A DNA stretch of 64,000 nucleotides from Deinococcus aquatilis DSM 23025 (GCF_000378445.1 NZ_KB899704.1:60315-124314); one strand, 5' to 3'; numbered from the stretch's first letter, positions 29,098 to 40,968 are shown. Program-made: numbers and translations. The notes: a model not told the origin generated them from the sequence alone.

Positions 29098-30648
29098 GTG
29101 ACAGACCGCATTTATTTTCGCGCCTGGCGGCAACGGCTTGGCAACTCGGCCTCCTGGCCGTGGCTGCCTGACAGTGCAGCAGGACTCACCTTTGCACTGT
29201 TCCTGATGGTCCCTGTTCTGGCGGCGCTGAGCGTCTTGCCTCTCACGTGGCTTCATCTCCGGGTCGCCCAGAGCCAGACCGTCCGCCAGAGTGCGGGGCG
29301 GGGTTTTGCTTTCGCGCTCTCTTTCTTTGCGGTGCACCTGGCTTGGCTGCCGCAAAGTATGGCCACGACCCTGGGACCTTTGGGTGGGAGCCTCACCCTC
29401 CTGGTCATTCCGTTGAGTGCCCTGACCTGGACCGCTGGACTCGCGCTCACGCGGCGTTTGGCGGGGTCATCCACCCTGCTGGCGCTGCCTTTTGCCTGGG
29501 TGATCATGGAATGGCTCCGGACGCAAGGCAGCTTGGCCTTTCCTTGGGGCGCTCCAGGGTACGCGCTCGTTGACACCCCTTTGGCTCAACTGGCCAGTCT
29601 GGGGGGCGTGTCCCTGTTGACCTTTACGTTGACGGCGGGGGCCAGCGCCTTGGGGTATGTCGTGGCCCCCGCGCGCCGTCTCCGTGGACGATTGGCTGTC
29701 CTCTTCGGCTTGCTGTCTGCCTTGACCGGTGCGGCCGTCTGGGGATCCGTCCAACCCCAGAGCCTCACCACCTCCCAGACGGCTTTGCTGGTTCAGGGCA
29801 ACCTCGATCCGCGCCTGAAGATGCAGGGCGCAGATCAAGACGCAGTCAATCTCTACTTGAGGCTCACCCAGACGGCTCTGCGTGGTCAAGCGGCCGATCT
29901 CGTGGTGTGGCCAGAGACTGCTGTCCCACTGCAGCCGACCGCCCCTGTTCTAGGAGCAGCCCTCCAGCGCTTGGGTGCGCCGCTGATCTTGGGCGCTCCA
30001 GGAGACGTGCCGGGACAGCTGCGGAACAGCGCTTATGGGGTGACGGCCAGCGGCGTTGGCCGCCGACAGGACAAACGGGTCTTGGTGCCGTTTGGCGAGC
30101 AGCTTCCTTTTGAAGGTCTCCTCAGGCCTCTCTACCGCTCCGTCCTCACTGCCTTGGGGTTGCCCGGATACAGGAGTTTGACCCCGGGCCAGCTGACGAC
30201 GGTCCTTCCTGTGGGCTTGGTTCGTGCTGGCGTCAGCATCTGCTACGAATCCGTCTTTGCTCGGCTCAGCCGACAAGCGGTCCAGCAGGGGGCCAATCTC
30301 TTGATCGTGATCTCCAATGATGCGTGGTTTGGCACCCGGGGAGGGGCAGAACAGCATTTTCAAATGGGGCGGATACGCGCCATCGAGACCCGCCGCTATC
30401 TGCTGCGGGCGGGCAATGATGGCGTCAGTGCCGCCATCGATCCTTGGGGCCAAGTTCTGAACCGTGCTCCACGCGGCGTTCAGGGCGCCTTCACTGTGGC
30501 TTACCGGTTGATGCAGGATCAGACCCCTTACGTTCGGTGGGGAGAGTGGGTGGGGTGGAGCAGCGTGATGGTGCTTGCCGGAATCGTTCTGGTTCGCCGT
30601 TGGGGCCCCCGCCGGAAGGCCAAGCACGTAGACTCCCCGGAGGCTTGA
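29098..30648 (+). CDS. lnt: Apolipoprotein N-acyltransferase
   Basis: A 516-residue enzyme that adds the third acyl chain to lipoproteins. About six to eight N-terminal helices precede a nitrilase-like domain. The catalytic triad is in place: Glu273 (VVWPETAVP), Lys326 (RQDKRVLVPFGEQLPFE) and Cys382 (VSICYESVF). The C-terminal helix (SSVMVLAGIVLVRRW) closes the protein. The GTG start is supported by a -10 six bases upstream, giving a leaderless mRNA. With two lgt genes nearby it makes a near-complete lipoprotein maturation set; lspA is not seen in the window. Confidence 0.93.
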   Translation: MTDRIYFRAWRQRLGNSASWPWLPDSAAGLTFALFLMVPVLAALSVLPLTWLHLRVAQSQTVRQSAGRGFAFALSFFAVHLAWLPQSMATTLGPLGGSLTLLVIPLSALTWTAGLALTRRLAGSSTLLALPFAWVIMEWLRTQGSLAFPWGAPGYALVDTPLAQLASLGGVSLLTFTLTAGASALGYVVAPARRLRGRLAVLFGLLSALTGAAVWGSVQPQSLTTSQTALLVQGNLDPRLKMQGADQDAVNLYLRLTQTALRGQAADLVVWPETAVPLQPTAPVLGAALQRLGAPLILGAPGDVPGQLRNSAYGVTASGVGRRQDKRVLVPFGEQLPFEGLLRPLYRSVLTALGLPGYRSLTPGQLTTVLPVGLVRAGVSICYESVFARLSRQAVQQGANLLIVISNDAWFGTRGGAEQHFQMGRIRAIETRRYLLRAGNDGVSAAIDPWGQVLNRAPRGVQGAFTVAYRLMQDQTPYVRWGEWVGWSSVMVLAGIVLVRRWGPRRKAKHVDSPEA

Positions 30649-30826
30649 ACGGAATGGGGCGTGCCGTTGCGCCCGCAGTCCAGCCGCTGCGGTGTCTGGG
30701 AGAGCGTAGAACAGTAGGGAAGCCGGAACCACTTCAACATTCAAAGGGGCGTCAGCGTGTCAACTCGCGATTCCGTCGTGCTGATCTCCAGCAGAGCCAG
30801 ACAGTTGAATAGAGTACTGTCCATGC

Positions 30827-31282
30827 ATGCGGCACCTCTTGCTCACCAGTCTGATCGTGTTGAGCGGACTCACTTCCTGCAACACCCTCACCGCGCCAGC
30901 GAAAGAATGTTCCACCTTGACACTGCCACCTGAACTCAGTCTGAGTCAGATGGAGGTTCGTCTCGGTCAGCCGGTCAACATCAAAATCACGGTGCCCAGT
31001 CCCCAAGCCTGTGGGGGCTATGAGACATGGAGGGTGGCCACTTATTTCAACACCTCTGGGCGAACCTTGTTCAGAAAGGATGACTCTCCGTTGGTCTTTG
31101 AGACCACCTGGACCCCGCTTCCTGATGAGGTGATCCTCCCGCCATCAGGCGTGGCCGAAGTTCCTATTTTTGCTCGTGCTGATACCAACATGGGAACGTT
31201 CTGGGCCTACCCGAAGCCAAACCCCATGGAGGCAACACGCAGGCCCTCCAACGTGATCCTGCTCAGGGTCACCGCCCCTTGA
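30827..31282 (+). CDS. Small lipoprotein of unknown function
   Basis: A 151-residue exported lipoprotein with the lipobox LTSC at residue 18. The mature part looks like one beta-sandwich domain of Ig/cupredoxin-like strands (LGQPVNIKITVPSP, ETTWTPLPDEVILPPSGVAEVPIFA). Two further Cys residues (Cys28, and QACGG) could form a disulfide. No family is recognised. A TACTGT -10 lies six bases before the ATG, so the transcript may be leaderless. Its position after lnt suggests it is a substrate of the local lipoprotein enzymes. Confidence 0.7.
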   Translation: MRHLLLTSLIVLSGLTSCNTLTAPAKECSTLTLPPELSLSQMEVRLGQPVNIKITVPSPQACGGYETWRVATYFNTSGRTLFRKDDSPLVFETTWTPLPDEVILPPSGVAEVPIFARADTNMGTFWAYPKPNPMEATRRPSNVILLRVTAP

Positions 31283-31441
31283 GTTCAGGCGTTTGAGTAA
31301 GAAAAGCTGAAGTCTGGTACCAGGTTTTTATCTTGGACCCGGTCTGAAAGCTGACACGAATTGCAATTCGGCATACCAGCGCGACTTCAAAGACTGAAGT
31401 AGTGGACCGTCCACTTTGGTCTATCAAAGCAACAGGAGCCC

Positions 31442-31876
31442 TCAGTCGCAGTTCTGATGGGTCAAAATGCCTGGGCCATAGGGGGTCAAAATCGGAATCC
31501 ACCCTTCCGTGAGCTCCTGAAGACGTGCTGAATCAAATTCAAGGGATGCAGGTTCGTCTTTGTCTCGGTTTGTCTGCCACAGTGGAATTCGCCCGATAAT
31601 TTCTGCCAACGCTTGGAGATCACGCTCTTGCCATCGTTCGTAGGATGTTCCTGGGTATATCGGATTCCCGCTATACCCACCAAAGAACAGTTTTAAGACG
31701 TTGAGGTGGTGAGGGTTAAAAAGCGGAATCGCAAACCCTTCTACCTCCCGCTCTTCATTGGCGTAGCCACCGACCTGCGAGGCATACACCACGCCGGTCG
31801 GGGCCTGCACGATAACCACCAAACCAGCCCCCTGAGATCCGTCAGGGTCGAGAAACACATATGCCCGTTCATCCAT
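31442..31876 (-). CDS. Hypothetical protein, possibly DUF6210-like
   Basis: A 144-residue soluble protein without signal peptide. It opens FLDPDGSQGAGLVVIVQAPTGVVYASQVGGYA and continues VEGFAIPLF, a pattern I associate weakly with the DUF6210 family; this needs a profile search. No catalytic motif is seen. It stands alone, convergent with the lipoprotein gene. Codon use looks normal for the window. Confidence 0.55.
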   Translation of the reverse strand: MDERAYVFLDPDGSQGAGLVVIVQAPTGVVYASQVGGYANEEREVEGFAIPLFNPHHLNVLKLFFGGYSGNPIYPGTSYERWQERDLQALAEIIGRIPLWQTNRDKDEPASLEFDSARLQELTEGWIPILTPYGPGILTHQNCD

Positions 31877-32031
31877 GCAAACCTATTTTGATCCTGAAAA
31901 ATTGACAGAGCGAAGTGGACGATCCAGGAGTTACAGTTCTATGGACTGAGCTGCCTCAGCCCAAGCCGAGTGGGATCCAGGGACAGGTGAGCCAACCCGT
32001 GTGGACGTCGCAGAGCGCAAAGCGTTTTCTA

Positions 32032-33327
32032 CTACTCCAGGTCTCGCAGTGGCCGGGCAACCGCTTCGATGGCCCGTAGGCCTTGGCCAAACCGGGCCAT
32101 GCTGTCCCGGTGCCGCTCCAGTTCTCCATACGGCAGATACCGGACATCCAGATCCCGAACCCGGCTGAAAGCGGGACGGCGCAGTTGATCCATGACGCTG
32201 TGCTCCCGGCCATCAGGAGCGACAAGATAGAGCCGGGCCACCGCCTGTTCCGGCGCCCCCAACGCCAAATCCAGCATCCGTACAATGCCTGAATAGATGC
32301 TGGTGGTGTGTTCCACCTCGAACGCGGCGCTCACCTCAGACGAGACGTTGTCCAACCAGAGCACGTCAATCAGCCGCACCGCATCGGCACCCGGGCGCCC
32401 CGTAATGCTGGCGGGCAACGTGGTCACGCAGCCGTCTCCCAGTTTTCCTCCGGCGTAGGGACGCGAGACATCATTGGCTGCAATCCACACCCCGAATCCC
32501 AAGGCGAGACCCAAGTCACGCAGCCAGCCCTGAACTTCTGTGTGGGTGCGGTCATTTTCGTTCGCAGTACTTCTTGCTTTGGCTGCTGCCGCCGTCTCTT
32601 CGCGGACAAGGGCCAGATCCATCTGCCAAGCGTGGAGGGCGGCGCCGTCCTCTGCCGGAGGAGGTGGACGGTAGCGCCCACTGCCCAGATCAAACATCAG
32701 GCCAGCCACGGCGCCCAAATCATTGGACAACAGATGCCGGTGCTCCGCCGTCAGCCGGAAGAGGCCCCGTCGCAGCGCCAGATACTCTTCCCAACTTCCC
32801 AATTTCACTTTGGCACCAGTTAAAGCGTTGTACCCATTGACGATCGCCGTATTGAAAGGAGGCATGTGGGTAGGATGCAGAAAATACATCAGGTTCGCGG
32901 CCGCGGGTCCGAGGCCTTTAATGCGGTGACGGTCGAGGGTCCGAACCGCCTCAACCAGTTCGTCCGCTTCCGTGCAGCAAACGCAGGTATCAAGAAACTG
33001 TCCGAAAGCTCGCTGATTGGCTGGACTTTCGTAGATATCCGGAATACGCAACTTGGGTTTCCACAAAAAGGCGTGATCCGCCCCCTTAAAAATCTGGCGC
33101 TGTTCAGCAATCGAATGCACGACAGTCTCGAGACTTGAGCCGCGGTACTGGGTACCGAAGGTATCGTCGCGAATATCGCGGACGACAGTTTGAATGCCGC
33201 GCCGAATCGAACGGAAATTTTTAAGCCGCTCTTCCCATAAAAACCAAGTTTGGTAGGTCGCGCCCGGGTCACTGCGCCAACGGCGCAGGAGGGCGTCGAG
33301 GGGCAGGCTGGCAGTCGGAGAAGTCAC
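32032..33327 (-). CDS. Unknown protein with HhH-like and PD-(D/E)xK-like segments
   Basis: A 431-residue soluble protein. Around residues 120-160, IKGLGPAAANLMYFLHPTHMPPFNTAIVNGYNAL resembles the helix-hairpin-helix of base-excision DNA glycosylases. Further on, a segment with IDVLWLDN...AAFEVEHTTSIYSGIVRMLDL fits the D-x(n)-E-x-E core of PD-(D/E)xK nucleases, followed by LYLVAPDGREHSVMDQL and VRYLPYGEL. A DNA-recognition plus nuclease protein is therefore plausible, such as a restriction-like or repair enzyme. No methylase is adjacent. Function is inferred; the open frame is well supported by composition and lack of alternatives. Confidence 0.75.
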   Translation of the reverse strand: MTSPTASLPLDALLRRWRSDPGATYQTWFLWEERLKNFRSIRRGIQTVVRDIRDDTFGTQYRGSSLETVVHSIAEQRQIFKGADHAFLWKPKLRIPDIYESPANQRAFGQFLDTCVCCTEADELVEAVRTLDRHRIKGLGPAAANLMYFLHPTHMPPFNTAIVNGYNALTGAKVKLGSWEEYLALRRGLFRLTAEHRHLLSNDLGAVAGLMFDLGSGRYRPPPPAEDGAALHAWQMDLALVREETAAAAKARSTANENDRTHTEVQGWLRDLGLALGFGVWIAANDVSRPYAGGKLGDGCVTTLPASITGRPGADAVRLIDVLWLDNVSSEVSAAFEVEHTTSIYSGIVRMLDLALGAPEQAVARLYLVAPDGREHSVMDQLRRPAFSRVRDLDVRYLPYGELERHRDSMARFGQGLRAIEAVARPLRDLE

Positions 33328-33532
33328 GTTGCCGTGTAGGGTAGCATTCCAGCCCGGATCGCTCTCAAGCGGCCTCTTCGGGCATCTCAGTCAGGGGTGG
33401 CGGCACTGGAAATCGTCCGCCGCCCCTGGGCAGAGGCCACACATCCTTCTGAAGGAGGGTTGAAGAGCGGATGGAGGAACCCTCGCCCGTACCCCGCGCT
33501 GAACTCCCGTGACGTGGCGTTCGCGTCACATG

Positions 33533-34498
33533 TCAGGTGGACAGTTGCTGTCTGGGTGGGTACAGCGCGTAGTTCGCAGCTTGGGCCGCCTGCGCGCCCC
33601 CGTGCACTGCGGAGGCCACCTGATCGCTGTGGTGATCGGTCACGTCGCCTGCCGCGTAAAAGCGCGGCAGATTCGTGTGGTATTTCGGGTCAACGTTGAT
33701 CATCCCACGTTCGGTCAACGTGATAGGCAGGTGCCGCAGCAGTTCAGTGTTCGGATCAGAACCGTACAGGCTGAAGATCAGGTCTGCGGTCAGGCTCTCT
33801 CCAGAGGTCAGGAGGACGCGCTCAATCTCCTGGCCTTTCAGCCGCACACTCCGCACCTCCCCGGTCCTCACCTGAATGCCGCCCGCCTGGAGCTTGCGGC
33901 GTGCCCCAGGCGACAATTCGTCTTTCCCAGGTTCGACCAGCAAAGTCACGCGGGAGGTGTAGGTCAGGAACTGCAGGGCGTCCTCGGCCGCAGCGTCAAT
34001 ATTGCCGAGCAGCAAAATCTCCCGGTCGAGTGTTCGCCAGCCGTCACAGACGATGCACCAGAACAGCTGTTTGCCGACCAGGCGGCGGGCTCCCCGGAAG
34101 GTCGGCCAGCGGTCGCGCACTCCCGCCGCCCAGATCACTGTCCGCGCGATTGCCTGCCCAGACGTGGTCGCCAACGTGAAGCCTTCTTGCCCCGGCAGGA
34201 GATCGATCTGCTCGACCCGGCCCTGATGCGGAACCACCCCAAAGCGCTCTGCCTGCGCCACCCCGAGGGCACGCAGCCGCCGGGCACTGACCCCCTTAGG
34301 GAAGCCCAGATAGTTCTCGTTGTGCTGCCCGTACACCCAGCGCCCTTCCCCACTGTCAATCAGCAGGGTCGTGCGCCGGAAGCGCCCCATGTACACCGCC
34401 GCGGACAGCCCAGCCGGGCCACCCCCGACAATCACGCAGTCATACGTCATGGACTGCTGTGGCACGTGAGTTGGAGGCGACGCGACCGAATTATCCAT
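33533..34498 (-). CDS. Thioredoxin reductase-like FAD/NAD(P) oxidoreductase
   Basis: A roughly 300-residue flavoprotein disulfide reductase. FAD loop VIVGGGPAGLSAAVYMGR, redox Cys pair in FWCIVCDG (the CxxC position of bacterial thioredoxin reductases) and the closing FYAAGDVTDHHSDQVASAVHGGAQAA are all present. The NADP loop is LLLGNIDAAAEDA, less canonical than GGGxSA. The ATG at 34498 overlaps the stop of the CopA-linked gene (ATGGATAA); an ATG at 34450 is equally possible. It is the last gene of the copA2 operon, so it may recycle a thiol carrier used in copper handling; inference. Confidence 0.83.
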   Translation of the reverse strand: MDNSVASPPTHVPQQSMTYDCVIVGGGPAGLSAAVYMGRFRRTTLLIDSGEGRWVYGQHNENYLGFPKGVSARRLRALGVAQAERFGVVPHQGRVEQIDLLPGQEGFTLATTSGQAIARTVIWAAGVRDRWPTFRGARRLVGKQLFWCIVCDGWRTLDREILLLGNIDAAAEDALQFLTYTSRVTLLVEPGKDELSPGARRKLQAGGIQVRTGEVRSVRLKGQEIERVLLTSGESLTADLIFSLYGSDPNTELLRHLPITLTERGMINVDPKYHTNLPRFYAAGDVTDHHSDQVASAVHGGAQAAQAANYALYPPRQQLST

Positions 34499-34906
34499 GG
34501 AAAGGTGGCTGAAGCGTCTCACGAAGTCGCACGAGAAGTTCTTCCGCCTGCTCATATCCAGGCCGTAGGTAGACGGTGGCAAAGGTCGTCCAGTCCTGCA
34601 CCGCCGCAACTTCCTGACCCCCGTCATGCAGCTTGAGATGCGGATACACGCCGTATTCCACGAAGCAGGCGAACTCAGCCGCCAGTTGTTCCAGTGCCAG
34701 CGTGTTGGCGGGTGTCCAGTTGAGGGTGTAGGGCAGCGCGAAGCAGGGTTTGCCGCAGGAGCCACCCATCCCGATCAGCGGGAGTCCCGCCACAGTGGGC
34801 GTCGTGGCGCGGGTTCGGGTTCGCTCCAGGAAAGCGAGTCGGTCAAGCGCGAGGTCTTTGCTGGGGAGTTTCTGGGCTGCAATCCAGGGACCGACCGTCA
34901 GTTTGG

Positions 34907-34910
<4 letters not shown>
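34491..34910 (-). CDS. Conserved protein of unknown function linked to CopA (copy 2)
   Basis: A 139-residue paralog of the gene at 8150. Nearly unchanged are [44 protein letters not shown] and [17 protein letters not shown]. The CxxxC motif is kept. Its ATG overlaps the copA2 stop (ATGA) and its end overlaps the next reading frame, so it is translated with both. Where the copies differ most is the region around residues 30-42. No named family was recognised. Strict co-location with two separate copA genes supports a role in the copper system. Confidence 0.82.
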
Positions 34911-37426
<2,516 letters not shown>

Positions 37427-37436
37427 CCTTGCCTCC

Positions 37437-37491
37437 AAATCCCCCCTGGGGGGTTTAAAGGAAGCATAGGACGAATCTCAGCAGAGATCAA
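37437..37491 (-). promoter_or_regulatory. copA2 promoter with CsoR-type operator
   Basis: In the coding direction TTGATC (37486-37491), 17 bp, TATGCT (37463-37468). Downstream is the near-perfect palindrome AAATCCCCCCTGGGGGGTTT (37437-37456). The -10 and layout equal those of copA1. Confidence 0.72.
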
Positions 37492-37555
37492 GCCTAAAAT
37501 ATCCTTTAGGCGGTCATTCTGCTCTTTAGAGGGCTTCATGAGCTTCGATTCAATC

Positions 37556-37584
37556 TTGACACCCTCCTGGATAGGGTATAAGAT
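37556..37584 (+). promoter_or_regulatory. copZ2 promoter, leaderless, with CsoR-type operator in the spacer
   Basis: TTGACA (37556-37561), 17 bp, TAAGAT (37579-37584), then six bases to the ATG. The spacer is an ACCCTCC...ATAGGGT inverted repeat. The layout matches copZ1. Confidence 0.75.
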
Positions 37585-37590
37585 TTGGGT

Positions 37591-37794
37591 ATGAACACTG
37601 AACTCAACATCAGCGGCATGACCTGCGGGCACTGCCAGACCGCCGTGACCAAGGCCCTCCAGAGCGTTCCCGGAGTGCAAAACGTCCAGGTCGACCTGAA
37701 GACGGGTAAAGCCACCGTCGAAGGTCAGGCCGACATCCCCGCCTTGTTGGCCGCCGTGACCGAAGAAGGGTACGGCGCGCAGGTTCGGCAGTAG
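37591..37794 (+). CDS. copZ: Copper chaperone CopZ (copy 2)
   Basis: A 67-residue HMA protein with Cu(I) site GMTCGHC and the full HMA pattern to AVTEEGYGAQVRQ. The start is set by the leaderless promoter. It is followed five bases later by csoR2. It is closely related to copZ1 and presumably loads either CopA. Confidence 0.93.
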   Translation: MNTELNISGMTCGHCQTAVTKALQSVPGVQNVQVDLKTGKATVEGQADIPALLAAVTEEGYGAQVRQ

Positions 37795-37799
37795 CGTTA

Positions 37800-38150
37800 G
37801 TGGTGGCCAAGACTCCCGCACCGCCGCTCAAGCTGACTGAAGCTTCCGCTCCAGACGCATCGTCCCTTCCCCACACGCACCTGTGCATGCCGGAAGACTC
37901 GCGCAAGCGGGCGGCCCGGCGGCTCAAAATCGCCCGCGGTCACCTTGACAGCATCGTGACGATGCTCGACAACCCAGCGGTCTACTGCGTGGACGTGCTG
38001 CGGCAGATCAAAGCCGTTCAGGGCGCCTTGTCCGGCGCGGGCGAAGTGGTGTTGCGCGGTCACCTTGAAGCTCACGTGGCCACCGCCCATGAGCGTGGTG
38101 ACGGCACCGAAATCATTGAGGAACTGATGGAAGCCCTCAAATACACCTGA
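37800..38150 (+). CDS. csoR: CsoR-family copper-sensing repressor (copy 2)
   Basis: A 116-residue regulator with a longer, variable N-terminus than copy 1 and an almost identical helical core (RKRAARRLKIARGHLDSIVTMLD, YCVDVLRQIKAVQGALSGAGEVVLRGHLEAH). Ligands are again Cys-His-His. The GTG start lies five bases after the copZ2 stop. It likely binds the C/G operators at both copper islands, so the two islands may cross-regulate. Confidence 0.9.
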   Translation: MVAKTPAPPLKLTEASAPDASSLPHTHLCMPEDSRKRAARRLKIARGHLDSIVTMLDNPAVYCVDVLRQIKAVQGALSGAGEVVLRGHLEAHVATAHERGDGTEIIEELMEALKYT

Positions 38151-38171
38151 ATTCAGGTCAAAGTTCTTCGT

Positions 38172-38203
38172 GGGCGGCATCACTGCCGCCCCGTTTTGTT
38201 TTC
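38172..38203 (+). terminator. Intrinsic terminator of copZ2-csoR2
   Basis: GGGCGGCA/TGCCGCCC (38172-38179 with 38184-38191) followed by CGTTTTGTTTT. It separates csoR2 from the multicopper oxidase gene, where a GGACAC/GTGTCC palindrome (38240-38257) may be regulatory. Confidence 0.8.
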
Positions 38204-38315
38204 GGTCACCGGCCCTGCGAACGCCCATCCATTCTCTTGAGGACACAGCGGTGTCCTGCGCCCCGCGTCAACGAACGTCAGCTGAAACGGGTCACTACTT
38301 CAAGGAGATGCCCCT

Positions 38316-40394
38316 ATGATCGTGCAACCCATTGACGTGTTTGTCTTCATTTGGCTGGGCCTGGCGCTGGCCAGTGCCCTCTATGTAGGCATAGACCAGT
38401 TCAGGAACAATCCCGAACCCGCTGTGATGAAATGGGGCTTCATTCTGGTCACGCTGTACATGGGACCGATCGGCCTCCTGCTGTACGTGATGGCCGACAA
38501 GGAGCCTGTTCCCGGCAGCCATGAGGACTTCACTCGTCCGCTGTGGAAGCAGGGAGTTGGCAGCACCATCCACTGCGTGGCAGGCGACGCGACCGGCATT
38601 ATTCTCGCTGCTGTCATCACGGCCCTGCTCGGGCTGCCGATGTGGTTGGATTTGATCGTCGAATACCTCGCTGGCTTCGCCTTCGGCCTGTTCATCTTTC
38701 AGGCGCTGTTCATGCAACGCATCATGGGCGGCTCCTATGTTCAGAACGTCCGCAAGAGCTTCATGCCGGAGTTCATCAGCATGAACGCCATGATGGCAGG
38801 CATGGCGCCCACCATGACGCTGCTGATGATGGGCCGCGATATGCGGGCCATGCAGCCGACTGAGCCACTCTTCTGGATGGCCATGAGCATTGGCGTCACC
38901 GTTGGCTACGCCTTCGCCTATCCAGTCAATGTTTGGCTGGTGTCCCGGAGCTTGAAACATGGCCTGATGACCGAGCGTCCCCAGGGCAGCCGCTTCGACC
39001 TGGCAATAATTCAGCGCCTTACACCGCGTGGTGCCGCAGATGCTCATGCTGGACACGGCGCCATGCAGGCCCTCGCTGCCCGCCAACCGCCAGATCCAAT
39101 GGCTGGGATAAACCACACCGCTGGAATACAGGGGAGCGATATCAGCGCTTCCCAGCAGGGCACACCGACGACCGTGCCGACCGCGAGCATGGCCGGGATG
39201 GATCATGCCTCCGGAATGCAGCCGAACGTGACGGTGCCGCAGCTTTGGGCCGTCTTCATGGTCACCGCCCTGATGCTGATTGCGGGCATGACCCTCCCCA
39301 GCACCGTGGTGAACATGAAGCTGAGTGCCCGTGATGTCGGCGCGAGCATCATGCCTCCCGGCATGATCATGACGCGGGAGACGCCGGGAGAGGCCATGCG
39401 TGACATGGCTGCTATTGATCCACGGACGGTGTCCTACACCGCTCCCGGCACCGCTCGTGGAGACCAACGTCTCGTTCCTCAACTGGTGGACGGCGTGAAA
39501 GTCTTCCAACTGGATACCTCAGTCATCCAATGGAACATTCTGCCTGACAAGCAGGTTGCTGCGTATGCCATCAACCGTCAGGTGCCGGGGCCGAGATTGG
39601 AAATCAACCAGGGCGACCAGGTTCAGTTCATTGTGAAAAACAACTTGCCGGAGGCCACCACCTTGCACTGGCACGGCCTGATCCTCCCCAACGAGATGGA
39701 CGGTGTCCCAGGACTGGAACAGCGTCCCATTCCCCCAGGAGGCACGTTTACCTACGCCTTCACCGCGGTTCAGGTGGGCACGTATTTCTACCACTCCCAT
39801 CAGGATTCTGATCGCCAGCAGGGACTGGGGGAGTATGGGGCGCTTATTATCCGCCCCACCACCGAGCCTGCCAACCTTGAACGCATCCGTACCCTAACGG
39901 TGCCGGGAGATCGGGCCACTGCGGCCGAGTCTGTTGCCCAAGACCGCACCTCACTGGAATACACCCTCCAACTTCAGGAATGGCTCAACCGCGATGGTCT
40001 CACCTATCCCGCCATGATCATGGAAGGTGGCCTGCCGAACTACTTCACCATCAACGGGAAAGCGTATCCCTCCACTGACACCCTGCAGATGCGGGTCGGG
40101 CAGACCGTCAAACTGCGCTTTATCGGCAGCAACAACAATTTCGTTCATCCCATGCACGTGCATGGTGGGCCCTTTGAAGTCGTCGCCCGTGATGGCGAAA
40201 CCCTGCCAACCAGCGGTCGATTCCTGGCCGACACTGTGAATGTCGGCCCCGGCCAGCGCTATGACGTGGTCTGGACAGCGCGGCAACCGGGCAAGTGGCT
40301 CATTCACTGTCACATTCCCCACCACACCAAAAACAACAATGTGGAGCAGGAGGGTGGAGGCGGGCTGATGATGGTCATCGATGTGCGCACCTGA
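38316..40394 (+). CDS. Multicopper oxidase fused to an N-terminal DUF4396 membrane domain
   Basis: A 692-residue fusion. Residues about 1-230 form a DUF4396-type membrane domain with several helices (FVFIWLGLALASALYVGI, GFILVTLYMGPIGLLLYVMAD, DATGIILAAVITALLGL). A Met/His-rich linker follows (GHGAMQ, ASMAGMDHASGMQP), then one helix near 310-330. The rest is a multicopper oxidase with HWHG, HSHQD, HPMHVHG and HCHIPHH copper motifs. Outside the membrane it probably oxidises Cu(I) to Cu(II). AAGGAG precedes the ATG. It stands downstream of copZ2-csoR2. Confidence 0.9.
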   Translation: MIVQPIDVFVFIWLGLALASALYVGIDQFRNNPEPAVMKWGFILVTLYMGPIGLLLYVMADKEPVPGSHEDFTRPLWKQGVGSTIHCVAGDATGIILAAVITALLGLPMWLDLIVEYLAGFAFGLFIFQALFMQRIMGGSYVQNVRKSFMPEFISMNAMMAGMAPTMTLLMMGRDMRAMQPTEPLFWMAMSIGVTVGYAFAYPVNVWLVSRSLKHGLMTERPQGSRFDLAIIQRLTPRGAADAHAGHGAMQALAARQPPDPMAGINHTAGIQGSDISASQQGTPTTVPTASMAGMDHASGMQPNVTVPQLWAVFMVTALMLIAGMTLPSTVVNMKLSARDVGASIMPPGMIMTRETPGEAMRDMAAIDPRTVSYTAPGTARGDQRLVPQLVDGVKVFQLDTSVIQWNILPDKQVAAYAINRQVPGPRLEINQGDQVQFIVKNNLPEATTLHWHGLILPNEMDGVPGLEQRPIPPGGTFTYAFTAVQVGTYFYHSHQDSDRQQGLGEYGALIIRPTTEPANLERIRTLTVPGDRATAAESVAQDRTSLEYTLQLQEWLNRDGLTYPAMIMEGGLPNYFTINGKAYPSTDTLQMRVGQTVKLRFIGSNNNFVHPMHVHGGPFEVVARDGETLPTSGRFLADTVNVGPGQRYDVVWTARQPGKWLIHCHIPHHTKNNNVEQEGGGGLMMVIDVRT

Positions 40395-40968
40395 CCAAAA
40401 AAATGCTGTCAATGCCAGCGCGTGTTCTGGTGGGCGATCTCGACAGAGCCATGAAAGAAGGGACCGAGCTTGAGTCTGGATTCCCCTGGCATTACGTGGA
40501 ATCCAGTCGGCAGCCCCCAAGCTGGTTGGTGAAGAGAGTTTGACATGCACCAAGCGGTGCTTGAAGCCTCGATGGAGCAGCCAAACGCCCCTGAACTGTA
40601 CGCTTGTGAGCGCGTTTCACGAGATCCTGCCACAGGTCTCGTGATCGTCGGATACCACGTCGGTCACGCGATTGAAGACGCCAGCACACACTCTATTTCG
40701 AACCCAAGGTTGGCGTGATCTGGCGCACGAGCGCAGCTTGTTGGCGTGACGCAGGACGACTCTCTCTTTGTATCCAACAACAACGAAGAGCCTCTTTAAG
40801 AGGCGCGGGTCTACTGGATTCGTCAGATGACCTTGGCCCGCCGCACCACCCGGATTCCGATCCAGGCACGTTGCGGGTGTGGGGAGGTCGATTTCTTTGG
40901 GCAGGGAATGACATTTCATGAACCCACGCTGATACAGGTCAGTCAGGTAGACGGCTGTGACCTCTTCT
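40395..40968. other. Noncoding interval before transposase remnant
   Basis: No supported gene. Frames here are short and show no recognised similarity. It may include the outer part of the decayed insertion sequence that follows, but no terminal repeat was identified. Confidence 0.45.

Noticed and set aside
38295..39509. 404-codon open frame on the minus strand
   Set aside because: It is antisense to the multicopper oxidase and has no recognisable domain.
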